Assembly (NCBI GenBank): GCA_964505305.1
Contig: CAZDHE010000001.1
Span: forward strand, 62,001-126,000
Direction of reading: 5' to 3'
DNA: 64,000 nucleotides
Source: JAXHLG01 sp964505305
Lineage (GTDB): Bacteria > Patescibacteriota > Minisyncoccia > Moranbacterales > DUUL01
Shown here: in pieces, positions 32,843 through 40,363 of the stretch
Numbering within the stretch: the first letter of the stretch is position 1
Layout of the letters: each line of letters begins with the position of its first letter
The notes under the pieces: generated by a model
The model's database searches: none
What the model was told of the DNA's origin: nothing
The model's input: the letters and a program-made list of their open reading frames with translations, nothing else
Program-made: the position numbers and the translations under genes

Positions 32843-32983
32843 ATGAATTCTTATGAAAGAATTATGCAAAAGAGTCGCGGTTGGTGCAAGCAGTGCAAGG
32901 TTACTCCTTTAATAACGGAAAAAGATAAAAAAAGAGGAGTTTGTTTTCGTTGCGAAGCTCTTAATAAAAAGGGCGGAAGGTAG
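32843..32983 (+). CDS. 46-residue zinc-ribbon protein behind attenuator 2
   Basis: The frame of 46 codons starts at the ATG at 32843, preceded by the purine run AAGGGGGGG (32831-32839), an unusually strong ribosome-binding region for this genome. It encodes two Cys-x2-Cys pairs (GWCKQCK and VCFRCE) about 19 residues apart in a Lys/Arg-rich background, so it is a tiny zinc ribbon likely to bind nucleic acid. I do not recognise the family. A terminator follows within 15 bases. The gene is too small for most ORF callers, but the cysteine spacing, ribosome binding site, upstream attenuator and downstream terminator make it convincing. Confidence 0.7.
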   Translation: MNSYERIMQKSRGWCKQCKVTPLITEKDKKRGVCFRCEALNKKGGR

Positions 32984-32994
32984 ATTTTAACTTT

Positions 32995-33028
32995 AAAACC
33001 CGTTATCTGAAAAAGAAAACGGGTTTTT
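32995..33028 (+). terminator. Terminator after the zinc-ribbon gene
   Basis: AAAACCCGTT (32995-33004) pairs with AACGGGTTTT (33018-33027), loop of 13, followed by a T. Confidence 0.75.
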
Positions 33029-33173
33029 AATTTTTTTAAGCTGAGCCGGTATGGCGAGGGATTTTTAAGAAAGTGGTTCTTCGGATAATTCTGCGGGTAA
33101 ATACAATGAGGAACTGTTTTCAATAAAATGATTTCAATTTAGCAAAGTCGATAACTCTAATGACAAATGTTCA

Positions 33174-33212
33174 CCCGGTGGAACTCTTGCGAAGCAAGAC
33201 TGTTCCACCGGG
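33174..33212. repeat. Long hairpin at the edge of the 240-base repeat
   Basis: CCCGGTGGAAC (33174-33184) pairs with GTTCCACCGGG (33202-33212), and the interior TCTTGC/GCAAGA continues the stem around a GAA loop with a two-base bulge. It is unusually G+C rich for its surroundings. Confidence 0.7.
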
Positions 33213-33447
33213 ACAAACCCGCCTAAATGACGAATCAATTACTAAATGATTGTTCATTTAAATAGCCAATTGGGATCAAGAAATAAACAGAAGGAATTAT
33301 AACTGGATTTTGAGAAAAACTTAATTAGCGGATGATTTAATTAGTCGGATTTTGCCTGCCTGGCGGCATGCAGGGATTTTATGACAGATACAATTTATTT
33401 AAGAATGAATGAGGAAAAAATTTATTCATAAAATTATCCAAAGAGCT
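33210..33447. repeat. Dispersed 240-base repeat, copy 1
   Basis: This non-coding stretch aligns along its length with 61491-61719. Shared blocks include gggacaaaccc, taaatgacgaatcaat, aaggaattataa, ttttgagaaaaacttaatta, agggattttatga and a terminal aaagagct. Small insertions, deletions and scattered substitutions separate the copies. Neither copy keeps an open frame. Confidence 0.8.
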
Positions 33448-33465
33448 GAAAAAGTAATGAATCTT

Positions 33466-33915
33466 TTAAATCCAATTAAAAGTTTCAAAAATAAAAATAA
33501 AAAAATAAGCCAACACAAATCCGTAAATTATTCCCACTATGACCTCCGAAGACCTGTGTCCGATTCGCTCTTTAAGGCGAGGATATTTATTCGGACTCAT
33601 CTTTAAATTTTCTATTAACATATTCAAATAGCGTCCTTGGTCTCCTAAATACATCCGAAGTCTTAAGGCGTCATCTATGATAATAATACCTAAGGAGAAA
33701 GCGATCAAAAAAGCGGCGCTGTCATAGCCGGCCAAGTGACCGGTGGAGAATATTAAAGAGGTTACGAAGGCGCTGTGAGTAGACGGCATATGGCCGTGAG
33801 TGAAAAAATAACTCCAATTAAGTCCATATTTCCAAGAATAAATAGAAAATTTGGTAACCTGAGTTATTCCGCCAACAAAAATGGGTATAAATATATATAG
33901 ATAGCTAACCTCCAT
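33466..33915 (-). CDS. Divergent PAP2-family membrane protein (DUF212)
   Basis: The 149-residue protein has about four membrane segments and the family motifs: GHMPSTHSAFV, an LRLRMYLGDQG segment, and ERIGHRSSEVIVGIIYG near the end. These echo the phosphatase motifs K-x6-RP, PSGH and SR-x5-H of PAP2 enzymes in altered form. Substrates in bacteria are not established, and dephosphorylation of a lipid phosphate is the usual guess. It starts only three bases before the stop of the upstream permease gene, so the two are cotranscribed. Confidence 0.85.
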   Translation of the reverse strand: MEVSYLYIFIPIFVGGITQVTKFSIYSWKYGLNWSYFFTHGHMPSTHSAFVTSLIFSTGHLAGYDSAAFLIAFSLGIIIIDDALRLRMYLGDQGRYLNMLIENLKMSPNKYPRLKERIGHRSSEVIVGIIYGFVLAYFFIFIFETFNWI

Positions 33916-33918
33916 TTT

Positions 33919-34986
33919 TTATTTTGAATTATTACACACTTCTAGTTCTTCTTTGAACTGCTCCTGATATATTTCCAAGAAGGCCAGGGCTAAAGAAATG
34001 ATAACCGGGCCTATAATAAAACCCATTGGTCCGAACAAAGCTATTCCGCCCAAGGTAGCCAAAAAAACTAGCAAGGGATGAAGACTGGACTGTCCCTCGA
34101 CCAATTTAGGTCTTAAAATATTGTCCACACTGCTAACAATTATGGCTCCTATAGCAAAAATTACTATTGCTTGCCAGATGTTTCCAAGAAGGAGTGTAAT
34201 TAAACCAACGGGAAGCCAAACTAGAACAGCTCCCAGGAGAGGAATGATGGAAATAATTACAGTTATTATCCCCAACAGAACCGGAGCGGATACTCCAACT
34301 ATCCAGAAAGTTACGCCCATTAGAAAACCTTGGATTAGGGCTATTATTAAAGTGCCATTAATGGTGGCCTTGGAGATGACTTCGAATCTTTTTAAAAGTT
34401 TGTCTTCTTGTTTGTCGGATAGGGGGCTGAGTTGTTTTATCTTTCTTAAAAGAGCATCGCCATCTTTAAAGAAGTAATATAAAGAAAAGAACATTACCGC
34501 TATCATAAATAAGAAGTTACTAGTGCTTTCATAGGCACTTTTGATAACGCCAAATACGAATCCCCCCGCGTTTTTGGCTCCGGCGGCAATTTGGGAGGAG
34601 TTTACTAAATTTTCATAATTAATTTTGGAAGGCAGAATCCCTGAATTTTCTAAAAAAGGAACTTTATCAAGAAAAGAAGAGTCTATTTTTACTTCTTTTC
34701 CTTGAAAATCTCGAATTATTTTATTGGCTTCAGCTACCGCTAAACTCAAGGTTCCCATAAAGGGCAAGATAATTATAAGAACAATCAGCGAACACATAAA
34801 CAGGGAGGCCAAACTTTTCCTATTATTCATTTTCCTGCTCACCTTTTTGTAAGTTTTTCGAAAGAGGGTGAACAAAACAAAAGCTAAAAATAAGGCCACC
34901 AAGAAAGGCTTGAAAATCAAATAAGAAGCCCATAAAACAACACCCATTAAAATAAAGATAAAAACACTGCTCAATTTGTTTTGCAT
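33919..34986 (-). CDS. AI-2E family transporter (TqsA/YdiK-like permease)
   Basis: The 355-residue protein has seven to eight hydrophobic segments and a typical AI-2E layout: two early membrane helices, a soluble region (about 85-140), then LYYFFKDGDALLRKI, the loop TINGTLIIALIQGFLMGVTF, and PLLGAVLVWLPVGLITLL. Conserved GPMGFIIGPVIISLALAF closes the protein. Members export small molecules or act as Na+/H+ antiporters, and the family name does not prove autoinducer transport. It overlaps functionally with no neighbour that I can name. Confidence 0.88.
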   Translation of the reverse strand: MQNKLSSVFIFILMGVVLWASYLIFKPFLVALFLAFVLFTLFRKTYKKVSRKMNNRKSLASLFMCSLIVLIIILPFMGTLSLAVAEANKIIRDFQGKEVKIDSSFLDKVPFLENSGILPSKINYENLVNSSQIAAGAKNAGGFVFGVIKSAYESTSNFLFMIAVMFFSLYYFFKDGDALLRKIKQLSPLSDKQEDKLLKRFEVISKATINGTLIIALIQGFLMGVTFWIVGVSAPVLLGIITVIISIIPLLGAVLVWLPVGLITLLLGNIWQAIVIFAIGAIIVSSVDNILRPKLVEGQSSLHPLLVFLATLGGIALFGPMGFIIGPVIISLALAFLEIYQEQFKEELEVCNNSK

Positions 34987-35050
34987 AAAATTAGTGTTAC
35001 TTGCTACTTTGCCTTATATTTTACATTTAATTTTAATAAAAAACAATGCC

Positions 35051-36523
35051 TTATTTACTCTTGCTAAAAAATTGGGCTAAATAAGCAAAATCTTTCTTAT
35101 TAATTTCCCTGAAGGCTATCATTAAAAGTATGTAGAAAGACATTAAAAGAAGTGACCATGCTATAAAAATATATCTGCCTTGAGTTAGGAATAAACCGAC
35201 TTGGTAAATAATTAAGCTGGCGGCTAAGCACTTGGCAAGAAGAAAAACATTGATAAAACTGACAATTTTGAGATTAGAATAAACAAGAGCGGCCAAGAGA
35301 ATGATAGCTGAGGTAACGGTAGTAGCTAAAGCGGACCCGATTAGTCCGAATTGTTTTATTAAAAAATAATTTAAACCGGCGTTTAAGAGCGCCCCTATAA
35401 TAGAAATATACATTGGAAATTTATTTAATCCGGCTCCGTTTAAAACAAAAGTCAAGACATAAAAAACAGTCAAAAAGCCGAAACCGAAAATTAAAATACT
35501 CATAATCGGTCCGCCGGCTGAATAGCCGCTACCATAAAAAAATCTTATTGCCGAGTCGGAGAACAGGTGGAGGATGGCCACGGTTGGGAATAATCCTATA
35601 AATAAGTATCTAAAAGCTTTTTGAAGTAAATTTTGAGTTTTTTCTTTAATACCTTGACTTGTGGATTCTGATATTTTGGGCAAGAGAATAACTGTCATAA
35701 AAAAGAATAAATAGTAGGGAATTCTACTTACCGTTATGGCGGCGTTATAAATTCCGGTTAAAGCGTCTTCTTGTAGCATAGCTTTAACAAAATAAAGATT
35801 TAGAGAAATCATGAATTCATAAAAAAGCATAAATAAAACGATTGGCCAGGCAAAATGAGCCATTTTTTTTATCAGATCTTTTTCCAGGGGAGGGTTTTGG
35901 AAGCGAGGTTTTTTACGGCACTTGGCTTTAGTGAAAGGATCCAGAAAGTATCCCAGTAAATAAACGCTGAAAGGAGCCAAGGCTTGACCGATTAAAGCTC
36001 CGGCCACTTTAAAATAATATCCCAATCCGACGATGAAGACGATTTTAGCCACGGAACGGAAAAATTTTAAAAAAGATTTTTTGCCAAAACTTTGAATACC
36101 GGTAAAATAGTAAGAATAAAAACTGGCCAAGGCAAATCCCGGTATAATCAAAGAAGAAATTTGAAAAAGAGTGGTTAGGCTTGGGTCGTTGAGGAGTTTT
36201 GCGAAGACGGGAGCCAAAAAGAAATACAGCGAAGTCACAGCAATGACGACTATCATTTGCAAAAAGAAAGCATTTTTCTTTATTTTGAAAAAATGATTAG
36301 TTTTGTCTTGGGTGGCTTCTCCCAGATATTTACTCATAGAAATAGGCAACCCCCGCCCGATTAAAATAATAATCATCGTAGTAAAGGTCACCACTAAGCT
36401 AAATCTCCCATAACCCTCGGCGTCCAAAATGCGCCCCATTAAAGCGTGGATTACATAACCGGATAAATTAAAAGCTAATTCAGACAGGGATAACCAGAGA
36501 GAGGCTTTGATTAAGGCGGACAT
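35051..36523 (-). CDS. Polysaccharide flippase (Wzx/MATE-like)
   Basis: The 490-residue protein is almost wholly hydrophobic, with about 12-14 membrane helices. It begins LSLSELAFNLSGYVIHALMGRILDAEGYGRFSLV, where GRILDAEGYG is the family's first-loop signature (R-x-L-G-x-x-x-YG). It belongs to the oligosaccharide flippase group that moves undecaprenyl-linked glycans across the membrane. It lies at the end of the glycan cluster, eight bases after the TMP-kinase-like gene, and its substrate is presumably built by the glycosyltransferases at 38.7-44.5 kb. Confidence 0.9.
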   Translation of the reverse strand: MSALIKASLWLSLSELAFNLSGYVIHALMGRILDAEGYGRFSLVVTFTTMIIILIGRGLPISMSKYLGEATQDKTNHFFKIKKNAFFLQMIVVIAVTSLYFFLAPVFAKLLNDPSLTTLFQISSLIIPGFALASFYSYYFTGIQSFGKKSFLKFFRSVAKIVFIVGLGYYFKVAGALIGQALAPFSVYLLGYFLDPFTKAKCRKKPRFQNPPLEKDLIKKMAHFAWPIVLFMLFYEFMISLNLYFVKAMLQEDALTGIYNAAITVSRIPYYLFFFMTVILLPKISESTSQGIKEKTQNLLQKAFRYLFIGLFPTVAILHLFSDSAIRFFYGSGYSAGGPIMSILIFGFGFLTVFYVLTFVLNGAGLNKFPMYISIIGALLNAGLNYFLIKQFGLIGSALATTVTSAIILLAALVYSNLKIVSFINVFLLAKCLAASLIIYQVGLFLTQGRYIFIAWSLLLMSFYILLMIAFREINKKDFAYLAQFFSKSK

Positions 36524-36531
36524 AATAAGAT

Positions 36532-37152
36532 TTAAGAGTTATTTTTAGGAATAAGCTTGATAATTTTTTGATGGATTTTTTCTTTAGACAATTCAGCTTC
36601 AATTAAGCTTAGTTTCCATCTGTTAGCAAAATGTTTTAAAATAATATTTTTTTGATACAAGTAATCGGCTCCTTGCTCTACGCCTCTTTCCCTTTTTAGA
36701 ATTTTTTCCGGGTTTATTTTTAAGTAAAATCCGTAATGAGGAATAATCGCGTATTTTTCTGCAATTTTTTGCCAGAAAGGGATTTTTTGGAAGTTCTTAT
36801 CTTTTTCCAAAAATTTGATATTAACTATTTGGTCATAAAAATATCTGTCAGTTAGAATGAAATCATATTTATTACGATAGTTATTCATTAAATAAAAATG
36901 ACGAAATCGGAAAACATCTATTATTAAAGCCGTTTTTCTTAAGAAAATAGCCTTTTTACTAGCGGTTGTCTGAGCTTTTTTTCCGCGGGAGGAGTTCCTC
37001 TTTTTTGATTTAAGAATCTTGTTGGCAATAGAAAAAGAAATCATATGAAAACTTTTTATTTTAAAGCCTTTTTTGGCAAGATTTTTTTTAAGGAGATTCA
37101 ATTGAGTGGATTTTCCGGATCCGTCCAGTCCGGATATAGTTATTAATTTCAT
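36532..37152 (-). CDS. tmk: Thymidylate kinase-like P-loop protein
   Basis: The start is the ATG at 37150-37152 (206 residues); a TTG two codons upstream is less likely. The P-loop is SGLDGSGKSTQ near residue 8. LTDRYFYDQIVN near residue 100 corresponds to the DR-Y/F-x-x-S motif of dTMP kinases. A Lys/Arg-rich lid follows (KILKRERGVEQG). dTMP kinases make dTDP from dTMP. Its place inside a glycan cluster, immediately before a flippase, raises the alternative that it phosphorylates another substrate, and lineage-specific TMK-like kinases are common. I rank TMK-like as secure and substrate as open. Confidence 0.7.
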   Translation of the reverse strand: MKLITISGLDGSGKSTQLNLLKKNLAKKGFKIKSFHMISFSIANKILKSKKRNSSRGKKAQTTASKKAIFLRKTALIIDVFRFRHFYLMNNYRNKYDFILTDRYFYDQIVNIKFLEKDKNFQKIPFWQKIAEKYAIIPHYGFYLKINPEKILKRERGVEQGADYLYQKNIILKHFANRWKLSLIEAELSKEKIHQKIIKLIPKNNS

Positions 37153-37221
37153 AGACAAATAAAAGCTATTTTTTATAGTTTTTTAAAAGATTGATGTTAT
37201 AATCGGCTTATTTTTTTATCC

Positions 37222-38715
37222 TTAAGCCATTAAAACTGCAACCGGATTCATTTTAGCCACCGGCTTCATTACTCCGTTAGCCTTCATCCCCTCAATAGCC
37301 GGTTCTATGTTTTTATAGTGAGAGGCATCTTGCTGAATGATTCCTTTGGATGTCCCGTTATAAAGTCTAATCTTTCTTTCTTCCATTTTTTGCAATAAAT
37401 CTTTTCGAGAGCGGGGAACAGGGGAAGTTTTTTCTTTGGACTTTCCTGTGCCGTGAGGAGCTGAAAAGAAGGTGCTTTGGTTCTCATTGGTGGCAACGCC
37501 CAAATAAGCCGGAGTGCTCATTGAAGAAGGAACAAAAATAGGTTCTCCGGTTTCTTCGTAGAGTTTGATTCCCTTCATTCGCTCGGGTCCGAAGGCTCTT
37601 ACGGAGCCGTTTCTGTGAACCCAAACATCATGATTAAAATGATTCTCTTTCATTATAGAAATATGGCTCATGTCATAAACTATAGGTAATTCGGTTTTTT
37701 TGCCCAATATTCTTTCAATAGCCCCTTCTATTTTTATTTGCAGTAAAGCTCTATTGGCAAAGCCGTGATTGGCTGCGGCCTTATGAGCTATTAAAAAATG
37801 CTTCTGCAGTTGAGAGTTATCAGGAATGGGGAAGAAATCAGATTTATCTTCGTATTGAGGAAGTTCTTTTTTAAGGGTTTTGTGCCACTTGATGCTATTT
37901 TTAAGGAATGTCCTTCTGGCAAATTCATAAACCATTTTTTGACTCAAATGCTCCTTCTTTTTAGGCATATAAAAATAACTGGCATATTGGCCGAACATGC
38001 CGGATCCGGTGTGCATCAAGAGGATGTATTGGTTCTTTTTTACTCCCAGTTTATCTGCGGTTTCTTGATCTATGATATCTTCTGTTAGTAAGAGATCAAG
38101 AAAATGATTGCCGGCCGCTCCCAAAATTCCCAATCGGGCTTGAGCTATTTTAAAGAAAAGTTTGGGGAGGGATTCTATTAAGTCTTTATCAGTAATTTTT
38201 TCTTCTTCAAACATATTGCCGCGGAGCATAGTGTTTTCTAATTCTTTTTTGCTTTTGCCGAATTTTTCCAATAAAGGTTCTACTCCGCGGGAAGATATAT
38301 CTAAAATAGTTCTATGGGACAATAAGCTTCCCAGGTAAGTTTTAGTGGGAATGACTCGAGTAAGCTCTTGAAATAGATTGTCAATGTCTTCTTCACTCAA
38401 GTCCCCTTTGAAGAAGGGAGTTTTTATCATTCTCATTCCGCAATTGGGGGCGGAGTCATTTAATTGAGGCATAATGGCACCTCGAGTTGCCACTACGGAG
38501 CCGGTAGGATTTTTTCTGCCGGGCTTGGAGTGGATGTCGGTTAAGGCGGCTATGTGGTGAAAAATATGCGGATCTTCGGCTATGGAGGCTAATTTTTTGT
38601 AGCTATCATCTCCCGGCATTAATTCATCGGCTACATGAAAAATAGTGGAAACAGCCTCTTGGTTGGAGGGGTGCATTATTTGTTTGTGTTGGGATTCCGG
38701 AATTATTTTATACAT
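37222..38715 (-). CDS. rtcB: RtcB-family RNA ligase homologue
   Basis: The 497-residue protein shows the RtcB signatures: ALTDIHSKPGRKNPTGSV, APNCGMRMI with the metal Cys, LGAAGNHFLDL, LMHTGSGMFG, KAAANHGFANR, FNHDVWVHRNGSVRAFG and FVPSSMSTPAYLG. The guanylylation motif normally HGAGR reads APHGTGKSKEK here, keeping the nucleophilic His. RtcB joins 2',3'-cyclic phosphate and 5'-OH RNA ends using GTP and Mn2+. The gene sits in the middle of the glycan cluster, 13 bases after a glycosyltransferase and about 70 before the TMK-like gene, without the archease or RtcR partners common elsewhere. Confidence 0.88.
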   Translation of the reverse strand: MYKIIPESQHKQIMHPSNQEAVSTIFHVADELMPGDDSYKKLASIAEDPHIFHHIAALTDIHSKPGRKNPTGSVVATRGAIMPQLNDSAPNCGMRMIKTPFFKGDLSEEDIDNLFQELTRVIPTKTYLGSLLSHRTILDISSRGVEPLLEKFGKSKKELENTMLRGNMFEEEKITDKDLIESLPKLFFKIAQARLGILGAAGNHFLDLLLTEDIIDQETADKLGVKKNQYILLMHTGSGMFGQYASYFYMPKKKEHLSQKMVYEFARRTFLKNSIKWHKTLKKELPQYEDKSDFFPIPDNSQLQKHFLIAHKAAANHGFANRALLQIKIEGAIERILGKKTELPIVYDMSHISIMKENHFNHDVWVHRNGSVRAFGPERMKGIKLYEETGEPIFVPSSMSTPAYLGVATNENQSTFFSAPHGTGKSKEKTSPVPRSRKDLLQKMEERKIRLYNGTSKGIIQQDASHYKNIEPAIEGMKANGVMKPVAKMNPVAVLMA

Positions 38716-38728
38716 AAAATTTGCTTAA

Positions 38729-39877
38729 TTAGTTATCCTTAACCATCTCTTGATAAAGCTTGTGATATTTTTTAATGTTTTTTTCTATGTCAAAGTTTTT
38801 TCTAACAAAATTAAAACCGGCTTGAGAAATTTTTTCCCTCAATTTGCTGTTTCGCTTAAGTTTTAAAATGTTTTCAGCTAATTTTTCGGGGTTGGCCTTG
38901 GGCGTGATTAAGCCGTTTTTTTCATTTTTGATAAATTCTTGCAAAACCGGAATATCGGAAATAATTACCGGTTTTTTGCAGGCCATAGCTTCCACTATGG
39001 CCAGGGGGATATCAAACTTTCCGGCCATCTCTCTAACCGGAAAAATATTAACATCTGACAAATTGTAAAGGTCGGCCATGTTCTCAACAGTTTCTTTGAA
39101 AAGAATTTGTTTAGAGAAGCTCTTCTGTTTAACTTGCTGAATTATTTCCTCTTTTTTCCCCTTGTCTTGAGATGATTTAATTCGGCAAGCCAAAATAAGT
39201 TTAATATCTTTGTTTTGACCGTTTTCAAAAATTATCTCCGCGGCTTTAATTATATCATCAATAGCCCTCAATCGGGTGTATTCTCCGGCAAATAGGACTA
39301 CGAAATTATTTTGATTTAATTTCATTTCCTTTAAAACTTTTTTGAGTTTATTCTTTGGGAAAAACTTTTTCATATTTATTCCGGGATAAATAAGTTCTAC
39401 GTTCCCAAACCCCTTCTCTTGGATTTTTTTAAGAGTGTAGTCAGATTGAGCTACTATTTTATCAGCAAAAAGAATTTTTTTTAACTTGCTTTTGTTTTGT
39501 AAATTTTTATCAGGAATAGTTGCAATGGTTTGGATCGTCTTTGAAGAGGTGAGAGTTAATCGAGATCTTATAATAAAAGAGGTTAAGAGGCGGGGAGTGA
39601 ATAAAAAGTGAATTATTTGGAAAGATTTTTTTCCCAATAAAAAATAAAGTATTAAACGAATTTTCTCATATCCGTCGAAGCGGTTTTTGGAGTAAATTTT
39701 CCTTTGGATTATTTTGTCGGGCAGCGTCTTTTCGTAGCCGGCTGAGTTTTGGGTAGTTAAAACCTCAAAGCGCAAATTTTTTTTTTGGCTATTGAAGGCT
39801 ATTTCGTAAGCTAAATTTTTGGAGGCTTCGTCCCAGGGAGGGCTTAAGGGACGAGTGAAAAGTAGAATATTTTTCAT
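38729..39877 (-). CDS. GT4-type glycosyltransferase
   Basis: The 382-residue protein has the GT-B two-lobe layout. Its second domain starts NNFVVLFAGEYTRLRAIDDII, and the donor-binding site reads FDIPLAIVEAMACKKPVIIS (the E-x7-E-type signature), followed by NGLITPKANPEKLAENIL. It probably transfers a sugar from a nucleotide donor to a lipid-linked glycan on the cytoplasmic face. It lies between RtcB (13 bases downstream) and a small membrane protein upstream in the minus-strand glycan cluster. Donor and acceptor are unknown. Confidence 0.88.
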   Translation of the reverse strand: MKNILLFTRPLSPPWDEASKNLAYEIAFNSQKKNLRFEVLTTQNSAGYEKTLPDKIIQRKIYSKNRFDGYEKIRLILYFLLGKKSFQIIHFLFTPRLLTSFIIRSRLTLTSSKTIQTIATIPDKNLQNKSKLKKILFADKIVAQSDYTLKKIQEKGFGNVELIYPGINMKKFFPKNKLKKVLKEMKLNQNNFVVLFAGEYTRLRAIDDIIKAAEIIFENGQNKDIKLILACRIKSSQDKGKKEEIIQQVKQKSFSKQILFKETVENMADLYNLSDVNIFPVREMAGKFDIPLAIVEAMACKKPVIISDIPVLQEFIKNEKNGLITPKANPEKLAENILKLKRNSKLREKISQAGFNFVRKNFDIEKNIKKYHKLYQEMVKDN

Positions 39878-39935
39878 TGGATTTTTTAATTTAAAGCGCC
39901 AAGATTAATTTAGGCCAGTGTTTGCTGGCAAATGA

Positions 39936-40358
39936 TTACTTGATTAAATCAATTTTCTTGCTTATGGTAGACTTTTTGTTTTCATAAGAAATTTCCACTT
40001 TGTATTTAAGTGAAGACTCTGAAAATTGAGTTATTTTTTCAATTGTTTCCGGAGATAGGCTTACAATTTTTTCTGAGCCGGAGTTTATTTCTATCTCTCT
40101 TTCACCTATTTTTTCTTGATTAACAAAAAAAGCCGTTTTGTAATTCTGAGTTTTTTGAAAGGTGTTCTCAATAAAAAAATCAAAAACTTTTTCGTTATTT
40201 TGTTTTTTAATATAGAAGACGTTTTCTGTGTGGGAAAAAGCGGCAACAGTGTATTTTTCTCCGGCTTCTTTGCGCTGTTGCTTTTCTTGCCAAAAGAGCA
40301 GGGAGCTGCTGATTAGCAATATCCCTCCCAGCAAAAGATAAAAATAAACTTTTTTCAT
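39936..40358 (-). CDS. Small membrane-anchored protein with beta-rich outer domain
   Basis: The 140-residue protein has one N-terminal membrane helix (residues about 4-23), a short basic linker (EKQQRKEAG), and a beta-rich domain with VFDFFIENTFQKTQNYKT and KYKVEISYENKKSTIS. The pattern resembles the extracellular C-terminal part of DUF1616-type proteins, and the neighbouring large membrane protein (five bases upstream) begins with a DUF1616-like membrane block. The two could therefore be a split or partnered system. I do not recognise a firm family. Confidence 0.5.
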   Translation of the reverse strand: MKKVYFYLLLGGILLISSSLLFWQEKQQRKEAGEKYTVAAFSHTENVFYIKKQNNEKVFDFFIENTFQKTQNYKTAFFVNQEKIGEREIEINSGSEKIVSLSPETIEKITQFSESSLKYKVEISYENKKSTISKKIDLIK

Positions 40359-40363
40359 AAAAA

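Noticed and set aside
33409..33606. Open frame at the end of repeat copy 1, running into the PAP2-like gene
   Set aside because: It is not conserved in repeat copy 2 and overlaps a well-supported gene on the other strand.
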